This document shows positions 7,826 through 16,774 of a DNA stretch of 37,940 nt, piece by piece; the stretch's first letter is position 1; each line of letters begins with the position of its first letter. The translations under genes and the position numbers were made by a program. The notes beneath the pieces were generated by a model. That model had not been told where the DNA came from, did no database searches, and was given only the letters and a program-made list of their open reading frames with translations. Source of the DNA: an uncultured Clostridia bacterium (GTDB lineage: Bacteria > Bacillota > Clostridia > TANB77 > CAG-508); assembly GCA_947628015.1 (NCBI GenBank), contig CANQYG010000003.1:1-37940 (forward strand), written 5' to 3'.

Positions 7826-8410
7826 TTAATATTCAATATCTCTGTGCTTCGATTGAAATTCTCTTTCTTTTAATTTCATTTTTTCTTTTATAATATCTAA
7901 TCTTTCAAATACTTGATTCGTATATTTAGGATTATATGCACTAGCATCATAATATTGAATAAGTAACAATTTTTTCATAATATCAATATTATTCATATTA
8001 ATATCTTGCACATCAATAGTCTTTGCGTGATTTTCAATCAAAAAGCAAATATTTTTTACTTCATCTTCGTTATATCCTAATCTTTCCAAAATATTTTTTG
8101 CAATTTGTGCTCCTTTTTCTGGATGTTTTTTAAAGTGTCTCACATTTCCATCATCTTGATAACTATAAGGCTTTCCTATATCGTGTAATAATAAAGCTAA
8201 CCTTATTTCTAAATCTGGTTTTGAATTTTTTAATGCTACTAATGTATGATTCCATACATCATATATATGCCATGGATTTTTTTGTTCAAAACCATATTCA
8301 TCTTCTAATTCAGGAATCATCTGAAAAATTTGCTTTCTATTCTCTTGCAAACTTTTTACCATTTCTTTACCATTTAAATTAAGAATATCTTCTAAGTTTT
8401 CCCTATTCAT
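7826..8410 (-). CDS. HD-domain phosphohydrolase
   Basis: 194 residues with a metal-dependent HD domain. A first histidine lies in VWNHTLVAL (about 54), the HD pair in LLLHDIGKPYSY (about 76-83), then HFKKHPEKGAQIAKNIL and IENHAKTID, matching the order of metal ligands in HD phosphohydrolases. Similar stand-alone proteins resemble the HD part of tRNA nucleotidyltransferases or predicted nucleotide/phosphate-ester hydrolases; the substrate is unknown. The start at 8410 has AAGGAAGGTATCTA upstream. It lies 50 bases after the oxidoreductase gene and may be co-transcribed with it, but no functional link is obvious. Confidence 0.8.
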   Translation of the reverse strand: MNRENLEDILNLNGKEMVKSLQENRKQIFQMIPELEDEYGFEQKNPWHIYDVWNHTLVALKNSKPDLEIRLALLLHDIGKPYSYQDDGNVRHFKKHPEKGAQIAKNILERLGYNEDEVKNICFLIENHAKTIDVQDINMNNIDIMKKLLLIQYYDASAYNPKYTNQVFERLDIIKEKMKLKEREFQSKHRDIEY

Positions 8411-8460
8411 TAGATACCTTCCTTTTTTTATCTATTATTAGATTTTATAATATTCTTATT

Positions 8461-10027
8461 TTAATTTTCTTTAGATTCATGATATGATTTTTCTGTGTTT
8501 ACATTCCAAATATTATCTTTGCTTTGTATTCCATTTTTTATATTTTTTACTGTTTCCATAGCTGTTAACATAGAGTGGTCCATATTATTATACTTATGTT
8601 GTCCATTTCTTCCTACACAGTATAAGTTTGTAAATTTGTTTAGATATTCTATTAATTTATCCATTTCAGAATAAGTATCAAAATATGCTGGATATGCTTT
8701 TTTTACTTTTTCTCTGTGGGTATCTAATACATCTTCTTTATTTATTATCCCCATTTTTTCTAGCTCAGAAATTGCAAAAATTGTAAATTCTTCATCTGTC
8801 ATATTCCAATATTCATCATTTTCATTGCAGAAATATTCTAGTCCTATCCATACTGTATTTTCTGGGTCTTTTAGCATATATGGTGACCAATTATTAAAAA
8901 TTTGGATTCTTCCCATTTTTACATCTGGTTCTTGAACATATATCCAACAGTCTGGAACAATATTACCTAATGTTGGTATATTTGTTTTATTTTCTAATTT
9001 TAGTTTTTTAACTAATACTCCTACTGTTATAAAATCTCTATATGGAAGGCCTGAAGCAATATTTAAATATTTTTTTGGAACTTTATCTCCTTTAAATCCT
9101 TCTACTAAATCTTTAACTGGCATTGATGATACAAAAATGTCACCTTTTATTTCTATTTCCTTATCATTTACTATGCAAATTACTGATTCTACTTTATTAT
9201 CTTTTATATTTACATATTTTACTTTATGGCTTTTTAATATTTGTCCACCTTTTTTCTCAAATTCTTTTGCAAGTTTTTCCCATAATTCTCCTGGTCCATA
9301 TTTTGGATACCAAAACTCTTCAATTAATGAAGTTTCGACTTTATTTCCTTTTATCTTGAAAAGTTTCATAAATGAATCTTTTATAATAGCAATTATTGAA
9401 AGTCCTTTTACTCTTTGCGCTCCCCAATCTGCTGATATTTTTGACGGATGTCTTCCCCATAATTTTTCTGTATATTTTTCAAAGAACATACTATATAACT
9501 TTTTTCCAAACCTATTTATGTAAAAATTTTCTAGAGATGTTTCTTTCTTTTTTATGAATACTGATTTTAAATATCTAAATCCTACTTTTATAGTTCTTAC
9601 TAAACCTAGATTTGCAAATGTTTCTTTTTTCATTGTTATTGGATAATCAAAAAATTTTTTTAAGTAATATATTCTGGAAATTCTATTTCTAACTAGCATT
9701 ACATTGTTTTCTGTCTCTGGATCTGACCCCCCCCTTTTTTAGTTTCTTATGTCTATGTAGTTTTTTATCATCAAATGAATCTTTTCCTTGAAGTGGCATT
9801 AATTCTTCCCAAAATTCCATTACTTCATTATTTTTTGAGAAAAATCTATGGCCTCCTATATCCATTCTATTTCCTTTATAATTAATTGTTTTAGATATTC
9901 CTCCTATTTCCTCTGTCTCTTCTAAAATAACAACTTCATATTTTTTATCTTCATCTTTTAGCAATTCATATCCTGTAGTTAGGCCCGCTGGTCCTGCTCC
10001 GATAATTACTACCTTTTGTTTCTTCAT
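8461..10027 (-). pseudogene. UGM/amine-oxidase-like FAD oxidoreductase, frameshifted at a G8 tract
   Basis: Two overlapping frames together encode one protein of about 520 residues. The N-terminal part, best start ATG at 10027 after AAGAAAGGAAAATC, holds the FAD-binding [18 protein letters not shown] and GGHRFFSKN. It continues to a run of eight G (9727-9734), after which the frame is lost and stops at about 9689. With seven G the frame reads [19 protein letters not shown] and joins the second part (through YTEKLWG and VGRNGQHKYNNMDHSM) to the stop at 8461. The family includes UDP-galactopyranose mutase relatives and FAD amine oxidases often found in polysaccharide loci. It could supply or modify a nucleotide sugar. 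In this sequence it is off unless transcription or translation slips. It may be phase-variable, decayed or a sequencing error. Confidence 0.8.
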
Positions 10028-10043
10028 TTTTGATTTTCCTTTC

Positions 10044-11348
10044 TTAATATATTTTTTTCTCTTCATTATATTCTGTTTTGAATAAATTATATATTATTAA
10101 AAATATACATACACATATTAAAAAGGTATATCTATATGTGAAAAACATATGCTGAAAGAAATGTTGTCTTAATACTATTATCCATAAGAGTACTAATAAT
10201 TCAATGAAAAAATATATAGATATTTCTTTTATATTTAGTTTAACATTTTTTATATCTTTAAATTTGATTATTTTTATTATTGTTAATAAACTTAATACTA
10301 TAAGTGATATAGATAATGGCTTTAAAATAAATTGAATTAGTTCTAATAAATTGTCTATGCTTATATTAGTTGTCGTTGTAGATCTGTAACTAAATTGGCT
10401 TATTGATGTTTGTATTAATCCTCTATTAAATAATAAATCTACTAATATCCATTTTATAAGAAAAACTCCAAAATAGCCTATACCCCACATAACACAATAT
10501 TTAAACATTTCTATAAATAATTTTTTTATATTATATTTATTTTTATTTTGAAGCAAGCCATATATTAATAATGGAACTCCTAATGTTAGCATCGGAACTG
10601 TTAATAAATCTGTAAAACTTGTTAATCCTCCTATTATAAGAAATAGCAAACCTTTGTCTTTTATATTTCTTGATAATATTAAGATAGATGAAATCATTGT
10701 TATTAAAAATACAGGTGCTCCTTGTGTTGATAATCCTATATAGAAATAATCACACATTAGCAATCCACAAAAAAATATAATCGCTGTCCCTAAATTTATT
10801 TTCTTATATATCATGTAAATTAATATTATGGATAATATTAAAAGTATAACAACTAATATGGCTCTTATTTGAGAAATATTAAATAAAGCGAGTAATGGTC
10901 TTAAGAAGACTAAATATCCATGCCAGTATCTAGCATATTCAAAGCTTTCAGTTGTATCATTGTTTACAGTATCTCTTAAATCTCCAACCTGATTTACCTC
11001 TTTATATTTCGAAGATGATTTAAGCTCTCCTGTTGTGTCTGGATAAATTACTTCTGTTTTTCCTTTTATGTAATTTTTTCTTGCTAACATACTTGAACAA
11101 AATGGATCTGTATCATCAATAGAATATGCAGTATTAATCATAAGTGCATCTGAATAATTGTCAAATTTTGTTGCTCTTCCATTTATAATAATTATTCGTG
11201 AATTATGTTGACCACATAATATTTCTGAGCTTTCTTTCACTTTTTTCGTTAAAGCATCTCTTGGTATTAATGATGTGACTGTTAATAAAATACAAAATAC
11301 TATTATCATTAATATAAATGTTACTACATATTTTAATATATTTTTCAT
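10044..11348 (-). CDS. Polytopic membrane protein, possible GT-C type glycosyltransferase
   Basis: 434 residues: one N-terminal transmembrane helix, an extracytoplasmic region of about 100 residues (containing [11 protein letters not shown] and a cluster of charged/serine residues) and then [17 protein letters not shown] followed by about nine hydrophobic helices. An early outside loop with acidic residues ahead of many helices recalls GT-C glycosyltransferases, which use polyprenyl-phosphate sugars, but no diagnostic motif is certain. It ends 16 bases before the true start of the FAD oxidoreductase and starts 12 bases after the upstream membrane protein gene, so the three form an operon. Its neighbours suggest a part in surface-glycan decoration. 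Confidence 0.6.
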   Translation of the reverse strand: MKNILKYVVTFILMIIVFCILLTVTSLIPRDALTKKVKESSEILCGQHNSRIIIINGRATKFDNYSDALMINTAYSIDDTDPFCSSMLARKNYIKGKTEVIYPDTTGELKSSSKYKEVNQVGDLRDTVNNDTTESFEYARYWHGYLVFLRPLLALFNISQIRAILVVILLILSIILIYMIYKKINLGTAIIFFCGLLMCDYFYIGLSTQGAPVFLITMISSILILSRNIKDKGLLFLIIGGLTSFTDLLTVPMLTLGVPLLIYGLLQNKNKYNIKKLFIEMFKYCVMWGIGYFGVFLIKWILVDLLFNRGLIQTSISQFSYRSTTTTNISIDNLLELIQFILKPLSISLIVLSLLTIIKIIKFKDIKNVKLNIKEISIYFFIELLVLLWIIVLRQHFFQHMFFTYRYTFLICVCIFLIIYNLFKTEYNEEKKIY

Positions 11349-11360
11349 AATTTTTATCCT

Positions 11361-12410
11361 TTATTCGTAAGTTGTTGTATCAATTTCAAAAATATCAATA
11401 CCTTTTTCATTTAAAACAAAAAATCTAACCATATAATTTTCTTCATCTCTATAACAAGTTTTTGGAATTTCTATCCAAGGTTCTACTACATAATGATTAT
11501 CTGTTATTTTAATATAATAATTTTCATATACTGTTCCATCGGTATCTTGAGTCCTATTGTGTTTTTTATCATATACATAACATTCAACTAAATACATCTT
11601 TCCATTTATTATTTTTTTAATTAAATCTTTATTTTTCATCATTGCTTTATTAGATTTTTTCCAAAAATAGAATGAAACTGCAATCATAAAAATATATCCT
11701 AACCAATCATTTCTTGTATATTCTGTTGGTTCCGTAATTACAAATATTATTCCAATTACCCAAAACATAAGATTTAAAAATAAAACTATAGATAGTATTA
11801 AAAAAAATATTCTAGGCTTGTTTTTAATATTTTTTCTAGTAATATATTCTTCTTTTTCTTCTAATGATAGTTCTTTTACATTATTAAATTTATTTATAAC
11901 ATCTGATTTTGATATAATATTATCTTTATTAATTTTCCTTTCTGTCATATCTTTATATTTATACATAATATAATTATAAATCTGATATCCTCTAGTCATT
12001 GAAACAAATTTTTTATTTTTATCTCTAAAAAATAAATCAGTTGGGCTAAAAGTTTCTTTCTTTACATGAAATTCATTGTTTTTAAATTTAATGTTAATAT
12101 AGTTTTCATCTGATTCTACTTCATAATCTGAATCATCTTGCGATTCTGGTATATTGCGTGGCATATACACTAATCCAATATATATAACATAAATTCCAAG
12201 AATTGATAGTCCAATATTTGTTATTCCAAACATTCCAATAATTCCATTATTTATAACAACATAGGTTGATATATCACTAAATTTTATGTTATTTATTATC
12301 ACATCAATACAATTAAAGTAGAAACATACAAAACCACTTAAAGCTATTATTAAACAACTTAATAATTTTCCAAATTTCTTTTTTATAATTAAATTTTTAT
12401 AATACTTCAT
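11361..12410 (-). CDS. Membrane protein of unknown function
   Basis: 349 residues with two transmembrane helices near the N-terminus (about 14-36 and 60-82), a central hydrophilic region of about 110 residues rich in Lys, Glu and Asn, two further helices (about 200-222 and 236-254) and a soluble C-terminal domain with beta-strand character (YENYYIKITDNHYVVEPWIEI). I do not recognise a named family; the C-terminal domain is reminiscent of DUF3592-like membrane proteins, but that is weak. The start at 12410 has AAAGGAAATAAAAA upstream, and a perfect 9-bp inverted repeat lies in its leader. It is the first gene of the short operon with the membrane protein and FAD oxidoreductase genes. Confidence 0.6.
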   Translation of the reverse strand: MKYYKNLIIKKKFGKLLSCLIIALSGFVCFYFNCIDVIINNIKFSDISTYVVINNGIIGMFGITNIGLSILGIYVIYIGLVYMPRNIPESQDDSDYEVESDENYINIKFKNNEFHVKKETFSPTDLFFRDKNKKFVSMTRGYQIYNYIMYKYKDMTERKINKDNIISKSDVINKFNNVKELSLEEKEEYITRKNIKNKPRIFFLILSIVLFLNLMFWVIGIIFVITEPTEYTRNDWLGYIFMIAVSFYFWKKSNKAMMKNKDLIKKIINGKMYLVECYVYDKKHNRTQDTDGTVYENYYIKITDNHYVVEPWIEIPKTCYRDEENYMVRFFVLNEKGIDIFEIDTTTYE

Positions 12411-12430
12411 TTTTTATTTCCTTTCATTTT

Positions 12431-12457
12431 GAACTACTCTAATTTTTTGAGTAGTTC
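12431..12457. repeat. 9-bp perfect inverted repeat with T-run on the plus side
   Basis: GAACTACTC and GAGTAGTTC flank a 9-base AT loop. Read on the plus strand it is followed by GATTTTTTT, the form of an intrinsic terminator, though no plus-strand gene precedes it. Read on the minus strand it is a hairpin 7 bases before the ribosome site of the gene starting at 12410. It may end an antisense transcript or influence translation of that gene. Confidence 0.5.
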
Positions 12458-12630
12458 GATTTTTTTCTAATTCTCCAGTTTTAAAATGCTATTTTTTAAT
12501 TTCTTTAAAAAACCCAAGAATAATATATCATATTTAATAAAATTTTTACACAAATTATAAAAAATAATGTAAAAAATAAATAAAAGGATTTTTATTCAAT
12601 ATTTCATATAAATATTTTTTACTTTAAAGT

Positions 12631-12684
12631 AAATAAAGAAGTGGTACAAGATATTTAAATTTTCTTATTACCACTTCTTTATTT
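12631..12684 (-). terminator. Long terminator of the PKTG surface protein gene
   Basis: A perfect 16-bp inverted repeat (AAATAAAGAAGTGGTA and its complement) with a 22-base loop. It overlaps the stop codon of the 12683-13948 gene. Both flanks are T-rich, so it could work in either direction. The rest of the gap up to 12410 is AT-rich with only a weak promoter-like stretch near 12,520-12,565. Confidence 0.7.
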
Positions 12685-13948
12685 ATTTTTTTCTTTTTAA
12701 TATTGAAATTACTAAAAAAGAAACTATCAATACAATTACCATTATAGCAGGTAAATTATTTATACCAGTTTTTGGTGTGTTATCTAATTTACCAGTTTTA
12801 TTAGCTTTATCTATTAATTCTAGTGAATCAATAGCATCATTAATAGCATCTGCCATAGCATCTACTTCGCTTTGCTCTAATACATTTTTACCTCTAATTA
12901 CTGCGTTAATTGCTTTTTCAACAGCACTAAAATCTTTATAATCAGCTTTATTTAATTTGTTAGCCCTAGCAATTGCTTCTTCAACTTCGCTATAATCTGC
13001 CTCAGCGAATATTATTTCATTTCCATCACCTTCCGCGACTTTAAATGCTTCTTTTTTTATATTATCAGTATTTAAGCTATTCACGTGATATACTTTAATA
13101 CTACCTTTTTTTGTATAAAATCCGTAATCACCAGCAAGGGTTATATTTCCACCATCAATTATTATATTTTTATTTTTTAATATTCCTGTTGCTATTACTG
13201 CTGAATTAGAGGCTTGAGAGCTAAGAAACATATTCCCACCACTTATTACTATTCCTTCATCTTTGGTATCCCAATCGCCAGGCGTTCCAGAAACAAGGAT
13301 TGCTGAATCGTTTGATTTAATATCTATATTTCCACCAGTAATTTTTACTTGTACCAAAGCATAAATACCATTTACCTTTCCTAAACTAGTTTCCATATTT
13401 TCAGTATTAATATTAACATTTCCACCATTTATAGTTATAGTTCCATCTACCCAGAACCCACCCCTACTGTTTATAGTTCCAGATTCAATGTTTAAGTCAT
13501 ATGCATAGTGAATGGTATTTCCTAGATTAAACCCTCTTCTTGCATCTGCCTTGGTTACTTCTAAATTTAAAATACCATTATTTGAACTTTTTAAAGTAAG
13601 GCTTCCGTGAGTACCTTCTGTATTACTCCCTACTCCGTAGAATATAGGTTTAGATTCCGACTTTAGAGTATTTATCCCTTCATATTTTACTATTATGTTA
13701 TCATTTTTGTTAAAAATAAAACATGGCTGGTCACCTAGCACTTCAAAATTTGCATTTTTTAAAGTTAGTGTTTTTGTTTGACTATCCCATTTCCATCCAT
13801 GAGTGTCAAGCTTATCTTCTGTTGTATGAGTTCTTAAATCTAGTGTTACAGTTTGTTTTTCTATATTTGCTGCTGAAACAAAATTTGGTATCACACAAAA
13901 TATAGAAATTAAAAATAAAATAATAAATATTTTTGATTTTAACATCAT
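12683..13948 (-). CDS. Cell-wall-anchored surface protein with beta-helix-like repeats and FIVAR-like module
   Basis: 421 residues. A signal peptide covers 1 to about 27. Residues about 30-300 show repeated short beta units rich in Gly, Asn and Ser (ITINGGNVNI, VKITGGNIDI, IVISGGNMFL, IIIDGGNITL), suggesting a right-handed beta-helix as in carbohydrate-binding proteins. Residues about 313-375 match a FIVAR-like helical module (ARANKLNKADYKDFSAVEKA, AMADAINDAIDSL). The C-terminus is a sorting signal, TPKTGINN, a hydrophobic helix and KRKK. It is therefore exported and sortase-anchored, probably for binding glycans or surfaces. The ATG at 13945 is as likely a start as 13948, since AGGAG is only three bases from the first. 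No enzyme domain is visible. A strong hairpin terminates it. Confidence 0.8.
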   Translation of the reverse strand: MMLKSKIFIILFLISIFCVIPNFVSAANIEKQTVTLDLRTHTTEDKLDTHGWKWDSQTKTLTLKNANFEVLGDQPCFIFNKNDNIIVKYEGINTLKSESKPIFYGVGSNTEGTHGSLTLKSSNNGILNLEVTKADARRGFNLGNTIHYAYDLNIESGTINSRGGFWVDGTITINGGNVNINTENMETSLGKVNGIYALVQVKITGGNIDIKSNDSAILVSGTPGDWDTKDEGIVISGGNMFLSSQASNSAVIATGILKNKNIIIDGGNITLAGDYGFYTKKGSIKVYHVNSLNTDNIKKEAFKVAEGDGNEIIFAEADYSEVEEAIARANKLNKADYKDFSAVEKAINAVIRGKNVLEQSEVDAMADAINDAIDSLELIDKANKTGKLDNTPKTGINNLPAIMVIVLIVSFLVISILKRKK

Positions 13949-14053
13949 AATCTCCTTTTACATTATAATTATAAATAAAATATAATATTATTATTTTTCA
14001 TTATAATATAAAATATACACGAATAATCTTGAACTCATAATTCTTTATCTTTT

Positions 14054-14368
14054 TTAATTTTCTATTTTATATACATTTTTTGCAAATAATTCTACTATGT
14101 TTTTTACTAAAGGATATTCATCAAATTTGTATTCTTTAATAGGTTCTTCTCCATAATATTGAGGATAAACATCATTTGCACTTCCTGTTACTATTAATCC
14201 ATCACAAATACTACATATATCTCTTAAATTCTTTTCTGATATAACAGGGATAAGCAGAATTCCTAAATCATCAAATATTTCTTTAAAAGCATTATCTAAA
14301 TAATATCTTTGATTAAAAGGCTTATGATTATCATCATTTTCTATTCTTTCAATTATTGCTATTTTCAT
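14054..14368 (-). pseudogene. Truncated class I glutamine amidotransferase-like (peptidase C26) remnant
   Basis: 104 residues match only the N-terminal part of peptidase C26 / gamma-glutamyl-GABA hydrolase-like proteins, normally about 230-250 residues: MKIAIIER, LIPVISEKNLRDICSICDGL, IVTGSANDVYPQYYGE, and DEYPLVKNIVELFAK. In intact members this is followed by the GICRG-type segment with the catalytic cysteine and later by the His/Glu pair; all are missing, and the frame ends with VYKIEN. A strong ribosome site (GGAGGAGAGCAAAAT) is retained. The downstream 100 bases to the next feature show no continuation in another frame that I can recognise. It is almost certainly non-functional as an amidase. 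Confidence 0.75.
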
Positions 14369-14466
14369 ATTTTGCTCTCCTCCATATATTTTAATTTAAT
14401 CATTTTTTATAGTATACTCATAGATTTTGCAATTCTCACATGTAAATAATATACTCCTTAAAGATA

Positions 14467-14592
14467 TTATAATAACAATGTTTGAAGTTTATTTGGATTT
14501 ACCAAAGTTGAGTTTTCTGCCTTATTCAAAAGTTCTTGTTTTCCTTTATATTTAAAGTTTTGTCCGTTTTTGGGGTTAAAATATATAACATC
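14467..14592 (-). other. 41-codon in-frame extension after the RhuM stop codon
   Basis: Directly after the TAG of the RhuM gene (14593-14595), the same frame stays open for 41 sense codons before a TAA at 14467-14469. The sequence is protein-like (NPKNGQNFKYKGKQELLNKA) rather than the Ile/Lys/Phe jumble of random AT-rich DNA. It has no start codon or ribosome site of its own. It may be the 3' end of a decayed gene, a read-through tail or chance. Confidence 0.35.
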
Positions 14593-15621
14593 CTATTTCT
14601 TATTGTCTATTTTTTTAGTTTCTATTGTCAGCTTATCAAAATCTGATATGTAATTTCTATCTTGTGTTACTTTAAACTTTTCATATTCCTTTGATGCCTT
14701 TGTATCTGCATCTAATTTAGAAATTTTTCCTTTACCCTCTAAAATTTTATAACGTCTTATTTTTAACACATTATCCACTTCTTCTTTCCAGTCCTTCATA
14801 TACATTGGTATGTTTCTTTGTGCACTATCTTCAGCAATGTCAAGAAAAATATTTACAATATTATTTAAATTCCTTAGTTCTTGTTCATCTAAGTAGTTTT
14901 TAGCAATAGTAATATCTGATTTTAATATTTTACCATCTGGCGACTCTTTCCAATTTGTTAATCCCATATTAGGCTTTTTACTATCTACTCTATTATAAAT
15001 TATTTCTGCTGCAGTCTCTCCAGTAATTGCATAGTGAAATTTATTTTGTATACTGGCATAAAAGTCTTTAGCTAATTCACTCGTATTATCATAATCAATT
15101 GAACATTCTGCAAAAATATCAGTTATTTTCTGATAAAACATTCTTTCACTAGTACGAATTAATTTTATTCTTTCTAATAATCTTTTAAAGTATTCTTGAT
15201 CAGATTTTCTGCCTTTCATAAATCTATCATCATCTAGAGCAAAACCTTGAATCATATAATCTTTTATAATTTTATTTGCCCATGTTCTAAATTTAATTGC
15301 AGGTTTTGAATTTACTCTAAATCCTATAGAAATAATCATATCTAAATTATAATAAGCAATATTTCTTGTAACGCTTCTTATCCCTTCTGTTTGAACTTGT
15401 GCAATTTTTGCACAAGTTGAATTCTCTTCTAATTCTTCTTCTTTATAAATATTATTTATATGTCTAGTTATACCTGTTCTATCTATCTTAAATAGTTTAG
15501 TCAATGACTCAATATTTAACCATACATTTTCATTTTGTAATATAACTTCTATTCTAGTTTTTCCTTCTTCATCATTGTAAAAAATTATATTATTTTCATT
15601 TCCTATTAATTTATTGTCCAA
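14593..15621 (-). CDS. RhuM family protein (COG3943)
   Basis: 342 residues matching the RhuM 'virulence protein' family across its length: NVWLNIESLTKLFKIDRTGI and TRHINNIY near the N-terminus (a KilA-N/Bro-N-like DNA-binding context), YYNLDMIISIGFRVNSKPAI, FRTWANKIIKDYMIQGF, RFMKGRK, FHYAITGETAAEIIYNR, GLTNWKESPDGKILKSDI and ARNIPMYMKDW-like RNIPMYMKDWKEEVD. The length is typical. The function is not established; members occur in genomic islands near restriction or defence genes and may bind DNA. The start at 15621 has TGGAAGGAGAAGCTATT upstream. It stands alone between a peptidase C26 remnant and queH, so horizontal acquisition is possible. Confidence 0.85.
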   Translation of the reverse strand: MDNKLIGNENNIIFYNDEEGKTRIEVILQNENVWLNIESLTKLFKIDRTGITRHINNIYKEEELEENSTCAKIAQVQTEGIRSVTRNIAYYNLDMIISIGFRVNSKPAIKFRTWANKIIKDYMIQGFALDDDRFMKGRKSDQEYFKRLLERIKLIRTSERMFYQKITDIFAECSIDYDNTSELAKDFYASIQNKFHYAITGETAAEIIYNRVDSKKPNMGLTNWKESPDGKILKSDITIAKNYLDEQELRNLNNIVNIFLDIAEDSAQRNIPMYMKDWKEEVDNVLKIRRYKILEGKGKISKLDADTKASKEYEKFKVTQDRNYISDFDKLTIETKKIDNKK

Positions 15622-15685
15622 TAGCTTCTCCTTCCAATATATATTTTTTATTTGTTTAATAATATGATGGCAAACTAAACACCAT

Positions 15686-16732
15686 TTAAATATTAACTTT
15701 TGCTTTTTTCAAATCTTTTGAATAATAATACATATCAACACATTTTAAATCTCTATCCCATATTTCTTCTTCATAGTTATCTATAAAGTAATTTTTTATT
15801 GTCTTCTCATATTTATCAAAGCCTTGTTTTACATAGAAGGGAATATTATTCTCTGATGTTCCCACTAACATCTTATCATATTTTTGTTTATAGTTGCCAC
15901 ATAGGGATTTTAATAACTTTTTAGCATAACCTTTTCCTCTATATTCTTTTTTAGTAACTAGATTTTTTAGTTCTAATGTTTTATTATCAATGTGCAAAAT
16001 AACAGCTAATGAAACTATATTTTCTTCCACTTGTAATCCATAAACATCAGAGTCGCTTAAATACTTGTTAATACTTGCTTTTGATGGATTTGCCTCTAAT
16101 AATAAATCAATGTAGTCGTTTTTATTCTCTATTCTTTTTACACATAAAGACCATCTTCTTGTGTCCTCAAAGCCTTCTGGTAATACTGGTTTTGGTGGAT
16201 TGGGGTTATTATATCTACTTTCCTCCGAGAAAATACACCCACAGTATTTTTGCATATATAAACCTAACTCTTTTGCTTTATTATGACCTTTCCAAAAACC
16301 TTCTCTAAAGTCTCTATATAAAAATTCTATTCCATATTCTTTACTTAACTTTTCCATATAATTTTTTATAAAGTCATGTTTTTGATAGATACTATACAGT
16401 AATGTTGTCGATACTGCATCATATCCATTTTCTTTAGCATATTCAAATGTTTTTCTTAATCTTACTGGATAGCAATAATTTACGCACCTATTATTTAAGT
16501 CTTTTACCGCTTCTTTGCAAAAATTATCTAGTCCATATTCTTCTTCAAATATTGCTTTTACATCTATACTTTTACTATACTCTTTTAAGCAATCTCTTCT
16601 TGCTTTATATTCTGTGTATGGATGAATATTAGGATTATACCAATACAATGTTGGTTCTATTCCTTCTTCTCTTAATTTATCTATACAATACACACTACAA
16701 GGTGCACAACATGTATGTAATAATAATTTCAT
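15686..16732 (-). CDS. queH: Epoxyqueuosine reductase QueH fused to a GNAT acetyltransferase domain
   Basis: 348 residues in two domains. Residues 1 to about 190 are QueH (formerly DUF208), which reduces epoxyqueuosine to queuosine in tRNA: the N-terminal LLHTCCAPCSVYC (Cys8, Cys9, Cys12) and the later QKYCGC (about 165-168) provide the cysteine ligands for its iron-sulfur/metal centre, with YNPNIHPYTEY between. Residues about 200-340 form a GNAT N-acetyltransferase domain with the acetyl-CoA loop EYRGKGYAKKLL (about 262-273) and a C-terminal FYVKQGFDKYEK. Stand-alone QueH is about 190-220 residues, so this is a true fusion in one frame. The acetylated substrate is unknown. No other queuosine genes are nearby. 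Confidence 0.9.
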   Translation of the reverse strand: MKLLLHTCCAPCSVYCIDKLREEGIEPTLYWYNPNIHPYTEYKARRDCLKEYSKSIDVKAIFEEEYGLDNFCKEAVKDLNNRCVNYCYPVRLRKTFEYAKENGYDAVSTTLLYSIYQKHDFIKNYMEKLSKEYGIEFLYRDFREGFWKGHNKAKELGLYMQKYCGCIFSEESRYNNPNPPKPVLPEGFEDTRRWSLCVKRIENKNDYIDLLLEANPSKASINKYLSDSDVYGLQVEENIVSLAVILHIDNKTLELKNLVTKKEYRGKGYAKKLLKSLCGNYKQKYDKMLVGTSENNIPFYVKQGFDKYEKTIKNYFIDNYEEEIWDRDLKCVDMYYYSKDLKKAKVNI

Positions 16733-16774
16733 TTTTCTCTTATAATCAATCTTTTTTTGATTAATCCCTTTCTT

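Noticed and set aside
9700-9740. Programmed -1 ribosomal frameshift at A_AAA_AAG in the FAD oxidoreductase
   Set aside because: The slippery heptamer is in the correct register, but a -1 shift leads to the wrong frame; the downstream part needs a net loss of one base (+1).
12520-12565. Promoter for the 12410 gene
   Set aside because: Several TATAAT/TATATT-like boxes exist, but none has a -35 box at proper spacing; in such AT-rich DNA these are expected by chance.
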